DNA from: Bacillota bacterium
GTDB lineage: Bacteria > Bacillota > Clostridia > Christensenellales > Aristaeellaceae
Direction of reading: 5' to 3'
NCBI GenBank assembly: GCA_963169565.1
Contig: CAUJDI010000039.1
Span: 1-44,529, forward strand
DNA length: 44,529 bases
Shown here: one piece after another, positions 41,207 through 44,529 of the stretch
Layout: each line of letters starts with the position of its first letter
How positions within the stretch are numbered: the stretch's first letter is position 1
Notes under the pieces: generated by a model
Databases searched by the model: none
The model's input: only the letters and a program-made list of their open reading frames with translations
Told to the model about the DNA's origin: nothing
Made by a program: the position numbers and the translations under genes

Positions 41207-42478
41207 CTAATCCGCCAGCAGCGCGTCGATGTGCTCCAGCGCCACGCACAGGTCCTTGAGGAACCGGGAGGCGGGCGCGCCGTCCACAGCGCGGTGGTCA
41301 TAGGTGAGGGAGAGGCCCATGGCGGGGTAGACGGTGATCTGCCCGTTCACGGTGCGCACCCGCTCGACGGCGCAGTCCACCCCCAGGATGGCCACCTGCG
41401 GCGGATTGATGATGGGCGTGAAGGACTCGATGTCCAGCGTGCCCAGGTTGCTGACGGTGAAGGTGCCCCCGGTCAGCAGGTCCGGGTTGATCCCGCCGGA
41501 CTGAGCGGCCGCGATGATCTCCTTGGCAGACCTGGAGAGCCCCAGCAGGCTTTTGGTGTCCGCATCATACAGCGAGGGGACCATCAGGCCGCGCGGGGTG
41601 TCCGTGGCGATGCCCAGGTGGACGCGGTCAAACAGGCGGATCCGGTCGCCCAGGAAGTGGGCGTTCAGGTCGGGATGCCGCTTGAGCACGCGCGATACGG
41701 CAAACAGGATCAGGTCGTTGATGGTGATGCCGTTCAGGCCCAGCTCGGCAGGGGCCTCCTTGAAGCGCGCGCGCAGGGCCAGCAGGCGCGTTGCGTCAAA
41801 GGAACTGTTGTGGGTCAGCTGCGCCATCGTGCTCAGGCTCTCCTGCATGGTTTTGGCGATGACGCGGCGGATATTGGAAAGCTTCACGTCCCTGAAGCCC
41901 TCTGTCGCCGGGGCGGCGGGCTTCTCCGGCGCTATTGGCTGGGCAGACGCTGCCGCCGGCGTTCCTTCCGGCATCCGCTCAAGCGTGCTGAAGATATCCC
42001 GCTCAATGACGCGGCCGTAAGGGCCGGTCGGGTCCGCCGTCGCAGGGTCGACCCCGAGGCGCGCGGCAGTCATCCTTGCCCTGGGGGATACGCCGGCAGC
42101 GGGCGCGACGGGTTCGGCAGGCTGAACGGGTCCGGTCTTCCCAGGCATCGCAGGCGCGGCTGGAGTCTCCGGAACCGCGGGGGCCATCTCTGCGGCGGGC
42201 GATCCTCCTCCCTGCGGGGCAAAGCCGGAAACGTCCTCGCCCGGATTGCCGATGACCGCGACGGTGGTCAGGACCGGGACGTCGTCATCCTCCTGAAAGA
42301 ACACGGCCAGCAGGGTACCATCCGCCTTGGCGGTCTCCTCAAAGGTGGCCTTGTCCGTCTCATAGGTGAAGAGGATCTCCCCTTCCTTGACAGCGTCCCC
42401 CTGTTTCTTGTTCCACTGGGTGATGATGCAGCTTTCCACCGACTGCCCCTGACGGGGCAGGATGACAGGATGTGCCAT
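41207..42478 (-). CDS. Dihydrolipoamide acyltransferase (E2)
   Basis: 423 residues. One lipoyl domain (about 1-78; the lysine to be lipoylated is in FTYETDKATFEE), a proline/alanine-rich linker, a peripheral-subunit-binding domain (about 130-165, ARMTAARLGVDPATADPTGP), another linker, and the catalytic domain (about 200-423) with active-site motif DHRAVDGAPA. It moves the acyl group from E1 to coenzyme A and forms the core of the complex. RBS GGAGGA 5 bases upstream of ATG 42478. The acyl specificity (acetyl or branched) cannot be read from the sequence. Confidence 0.95.
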   Translation of the reverse strand: MAHPVILPRQGQSVESCIITQWNKKQGDAVKEGEILFTYETDKATFEETAKADGTLLAVFFQEDDDVPVLTTVAVIGNPGEDVSGFAPQGGGSPAAEMAPAVPETPAAPAMPGKTGPVQPAEPVAPAAGVSPRARMTAARLGVDPATADPTGPYGRVIERDIFSTLERMPEGTPAAASAQPIAPEKPAAPATEGFRDVKLSNIRRVIAKTMQESLSTMAQLTHNSSFDATRLLALRARFKEAPAELGLNGITINDLILFAVSRVLKRHPDLNAHFLGDRIRLFDRVHLGIATDTPRGLMVPSLYDADTKSLLGLSRSAKEIIAAAQSGGINPDLLTGGTFTVSNLGTLDIESFTPIINPPQVAILGVDCAVERVRTVNGQITVYPAMGLSLTYDHRAVDGAPASRFLKDLCVALEHIDALLAD

Positions 42479-42498
42479 GACGTTCCTCCTCAGGTCGA

Positions 42499-42518
42499 AG
42501 CCTGTCCAAAGACAGGCT
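42499..42518. other. Stem-loop between dehydrogenase and E2 genes
   Basis: AGCCTGTC (42499-42506) and GACAGGCT (42511-42518), a perfect 8-bp stem with loop CAAA, in the 74-base gap between the SorE-like and E2 genes. Probably mRNA processing or stability; no T-run. Confidence 0.5.
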
Positions 42519-42552
42519 CGGATTCAGTGCAGGGCGCCCCAAGCCGGTCGGT

Positions 42553-43818
42553 TCAATTGATGGGCTTCGCGTTGGCCAGGAGCAGCTTCTCCGCCTCCCC
42601 GTTCCACAGTCCGTTGGTTTTGGTGACCAGCTCGTGCAGCTGTGCGAACAGCGGGTCGGTCCTTCCCTTTTCCTCAAACTCGTCGATCGCGGTCAACGGC
42701 AGGCTGATGTGTGTGTAGATCAGCTTTTTGCCGCCGGGGATCCTGGGCAGGTTGAGCGTGGTCTGGATGACCGCGTCCAGGCCGCCGATGTGGGTCACCA
42801 GGGCGGCGGGGTTGAGCAGGCCTGCGTCCATCAAACGGATCGCCTCGCGCATGTCGTCCACGTTGCCGTGGGAGGTCGCGCAGACATGGGTGCGGCGGTA
42901 GTGCACGTTGTAGAAGTTCATCGTCGCGGAGAATCCATGGTCGGAGGGGCCGGCGAAGAAGTTCAGGCAGCCGTCCAGCGCCAGGATCGCGTCCGCCTGC
43001 TCCACCAGCGGCTTGACAGGCGCAAAGCAGATCACGTCGTCAAAGCCCCGGCCGCCGGTCAGGGCGCGCAGGGTGGACGCCGGGTCCTCCAGCGATTTTG
43101 TGTTGACATAGTGAAGCGTTACCCCCAGTTCCCTGGCGTGCTCCACCGTAAAGATGGAGGCCGCGCGGTCAAGGCGCGCCTGGTCGATGTCGGTCACCAC
43201 CAGGATGCCGGGCTTGCGGTCGCAGTGCAGCGCATAGTCGATCGCGCCCAGGCCCATCGGGCCAACGGAGGCCAGCAGCGCCAGCGCGCCGCCCTTGACG
43301 ATGCCCATGTCGTGGACGTACTCGCCCTCGCGGGTGTGGTACATCGCGTGGAAAGACCCGATGATGCAGGAATAGGGCTCGGTGAGGGAGCCCAGGAAAT
43401 ACACGTCGGAATGATAGGGCAGCAGGCAGTCCATGATCAGAATCTCCTGCGGGATGCTGACGTACGTGGCGTCGCCGCCGCAGTCGCGGTAGGAATACCC
43501 GGGCGCCAGCAGCGAGCCCTGGTAGAGGTGGGCCGGCTGGATGACAAAGCCTTCGCCGGGCTTGAACTTGTGCGCCCAGTTCCTGCCCACCTTGACGATG
43601 CGGCCGCAGAACTCATGCCCGATGATCGTCGGGTTGACCGCCACGTCATCCGGGACGCGCACGTGCTCGGGACCGATCATGCTCGCCTTGTAGCTGCTCA
43701 TGCAGATGCTGTCGTTGACCACCTCGCAGATGACGCTGTCATCCGTCTCGGGGGACAGGTCAAAGGTCTCCAGCCTCAGGTCGTTCTTGCCGTATATCCG
43801 GACTGCCGTTGTTTTCAC
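42553..43818 (-). CDS. Zinc-type sugar(-phosphate) dehydrogenase, SorE-like
   Basis: 421 residues, medium-chain dehydrogenase/reductase. Start is GTG 43818 with GGAGGG 8 bases upstream; it overlaps the preceding stop (GTGA). Catalytic-zinc residues sit in DSICMSSYK (Cys) and IIGHEFCG (His, Glu). The NAD-binding part has ASVGPMGLGAIDYAL and VVTDIDQARLDRA. The four-cysteine structural-zinc loop of typical alcohol dehydrogenases is absent. The sequence pattern and length best match the L-sorbose-1-phosphate reductase (SorE) family, so a ketose/polyol or its phosphate is the likely substrate (inference). Confidence 0.85.
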   Translation of the reverse strand: MKTTAVRIYGKNDLRLETFDLSPETDDSVICEVVNDSICMSSYKASMIGPEHVRVPDDVAVNPTIIGHEFCGRIVKVGRNWAHKFKPGEGFVIQPAHLYQGSLLAPGYSYRDCGGDATYVSIPQEILIMDCLLPYHSDVYFLGSLTEPYSCIIGSFHAMYHTREGEYVHDMGIVKGGALALLASVGPMGLGAIDYALHCDRKPGILVVTDIDQARLDRAASIFTVEHARELGVTLHYVNTKSLEDPASTLRALTGGRGFDDVICFAPVKPLVEQADAILALDGCLNFFAGPSDHGFSATMNFYNVHYRRTHVCATSHGNVDDMREAIRLMDAGLLNPAALVTHIGGLDAVIQTTLNLPRIPGGKKLIYTHISLPLTAIDEFEEKGRTDPLFAQLHELVTKTNGLWNGEAEKLLLANAKPIN

Positions 43819-44529
43819 GGTATGATCCCTCCGTTTTCATGTCTGATCAGTTCCCATGTGCTCCCGATGAGGTTTTCGAACTGCTCCTCCTCCATCTTCC
43901 TGATGATGAAGCTCTGGCGCGGGGAATTGATGTCCTCCCCGCTGATCTCCATCATTCCGTACCCCCGGCACAGGGCGCGCAGACGGTCAAGCTGTGTCTG
44001 CGTGTTCCGCGTCGGCATATAGGTGACAGCCCGCACGCCATAATTGTTCAACATCCGGAAGAGTGTGTCAAGGTGTTCGTCCTCAAACTTTTGGGACCGT
44101 TTGTCCCCGGTGACCGACTCGGACACGTCGCCCAGGTAGGGGTAGGCGAGGATGCCGCCCATCCCCTCACAGAACCTGATATACTCCGAAAACCCCGGAC
44201 ATTCCCCGTCCGCGTCCACGTAGACCCTGGGGATGAAGTCCTTCTTCAGCTGTCCGATGCGGTCATACTCCTCCATCAGGGAGAGGCCGGGCCGCTCCTT
44301 GCGCGCAACGGCCTGCATCAGGTGGCGTTCGGTCACGCTGCCGCCGTCGCGCGCCATGGACAGGGGCAGCACGTCGCGCTCATAATCCAGCCCGAGGCCG
44401 GTAAGGCGGTTGATGTTCTCCACCATTTTTCGGTTGCGCCGGCCCCGCGCTTCCCGAAGCGGCGCGAAGTAGGCCTGCACCGCGGGAATGTTCCGGTGGG
44501 GCACGGCGTGCAGCACCATGTAGCTGACG
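43815..44529 (-). CDS. PHP-domain protein, C-terminal part (partial)
   Basis: At least 237 residues, open to the window edge; the ATG at 44519 is not a real start because the frame runs on through VSY. PHP-like features: VLHAVPHRN, LGLDYERDV, SVTERHLMQAV (a His used for metal binding in this family), GILAYPYLGDVSES and RAVTYMPTRNTQ. PHP proteins are metal-dependent phosphoesterases. Overlaps the SorE-like gene by 4 bases and is the first gene visible in the minus-strand cluster; a phosphatase acting on the same pathway is plausible but not shown. Confidence 0.8.
   Translation of the reverse strand, partial: VSYMVLHAVPHRNIPAVQAYFAPLREARGRRNRKMVENINRLTGLGLDYERDVLPLSMARDGGSVTERHLMQAVARKERPGLSLMEEYDRIGQLKKDFIPRVYVDADGECPGFSEYIRFCEGMGGILAYPYLGDVSESVTGDKRSQKFEDEHLDTLFRMLNNYGVRAVTYMPTRNTQTQLDRLRALCRGYGMMEISGEDINSPRQSFIIRKMEEEQFENLIGSTWELIRHENGGIIP

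Noticed and set aside
1-44529. tRNA, rRNA, CRISPR, insertion sequence or prophage genes
   Set aside because: None could be supported by reading both strands.

Overview
The window looks like a chromosomal segment of a fairly GC-rich member of the Bacillota (class Clostridia; a Christensenellales/Oscillospirales-type gut or rumen lineage is my best guess, low certainty). The reasons are AGGAGG-type ribosome binding sites, a YesM/YesN-type two-component pair, BspA-type leucine-rich proteins, a DUF6273 protein, GtrA and MarR genes with clostridial character, and lipoic-acid enzymes typical of anaerobes. No tRNA, rRNA, CRISPR array, insertion sequence or phage gene was seen.

Layout. 1-180: tail of an unidentified gene. 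235-9155: a sugar-sensing and uptake locus made of a membrane-anchored sugar-binding protein, a sensor kinase and an AraC-type response regulator, followed by a second, secreted binding protein, a double-ATPase and two permeases of the YtfQ-YtfR-YtfT-YjfF (galactofuranose-type) family, closed by a bidirectional terminator. 9274-10629: purine permease (minus strand) with a PurBox-like dyad at its promoter. 11026-12372: polysaccharide deacetylase. 12514-17545: a five-gene envelope operon (membrane/PlsC-like acyltransferase fusion, polytopic GT-C-like protein, small WYL-like protein, GtrA, zinc-ribbon protein). 17755-18631: MarR regulator plus PNPOx-like flavoprotein on the minus strand, next to a decayed gene. 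19088-21838: M6-type secreted protease. 22554-23654: radical SAM protein. 23655-24386: a degenerate intergenic stretch. 24387-26489: secreted protein of three DUF6273 units. 26702-29735: a tandem pair of MutS-like ATPases behind a terminator-like leader hairpin. 30032-34209: two BspA-type surface proteins around a molybdopterin-binding lipoprotein, with degenerate repeats in the gaps. 34375-35958: GNAT acetyltransferase and a frameshifted terpenoid-cyclase-like gene. 36212-44529: a minus-strand cluster with PHP-domain protein, SorE-like dehydrogenase, E2, E3, fused E1 alpha-beta and lipoate-protein ligase.

How the parts work together. The first locus is a self-contained sense-and-import unit: the anchored binding protein probably reports sugar to the kinase, and the regulator probably activates the transporter next to it. 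The last cluster is a complete 2-oxoacid dehydrogenase complex with its own lipoylating enzyme, coupled to a sugar-phosphate-type dehydrogenase, which suggests a carbohydrate pathway ending in an acyl-CoA. Much of the middle (17.5-35 kb) is accessory: secreted or surface proteins, small regulators, gene relics, and two families of intergenic repeats, one of which shows compensatory base changes in its stem.
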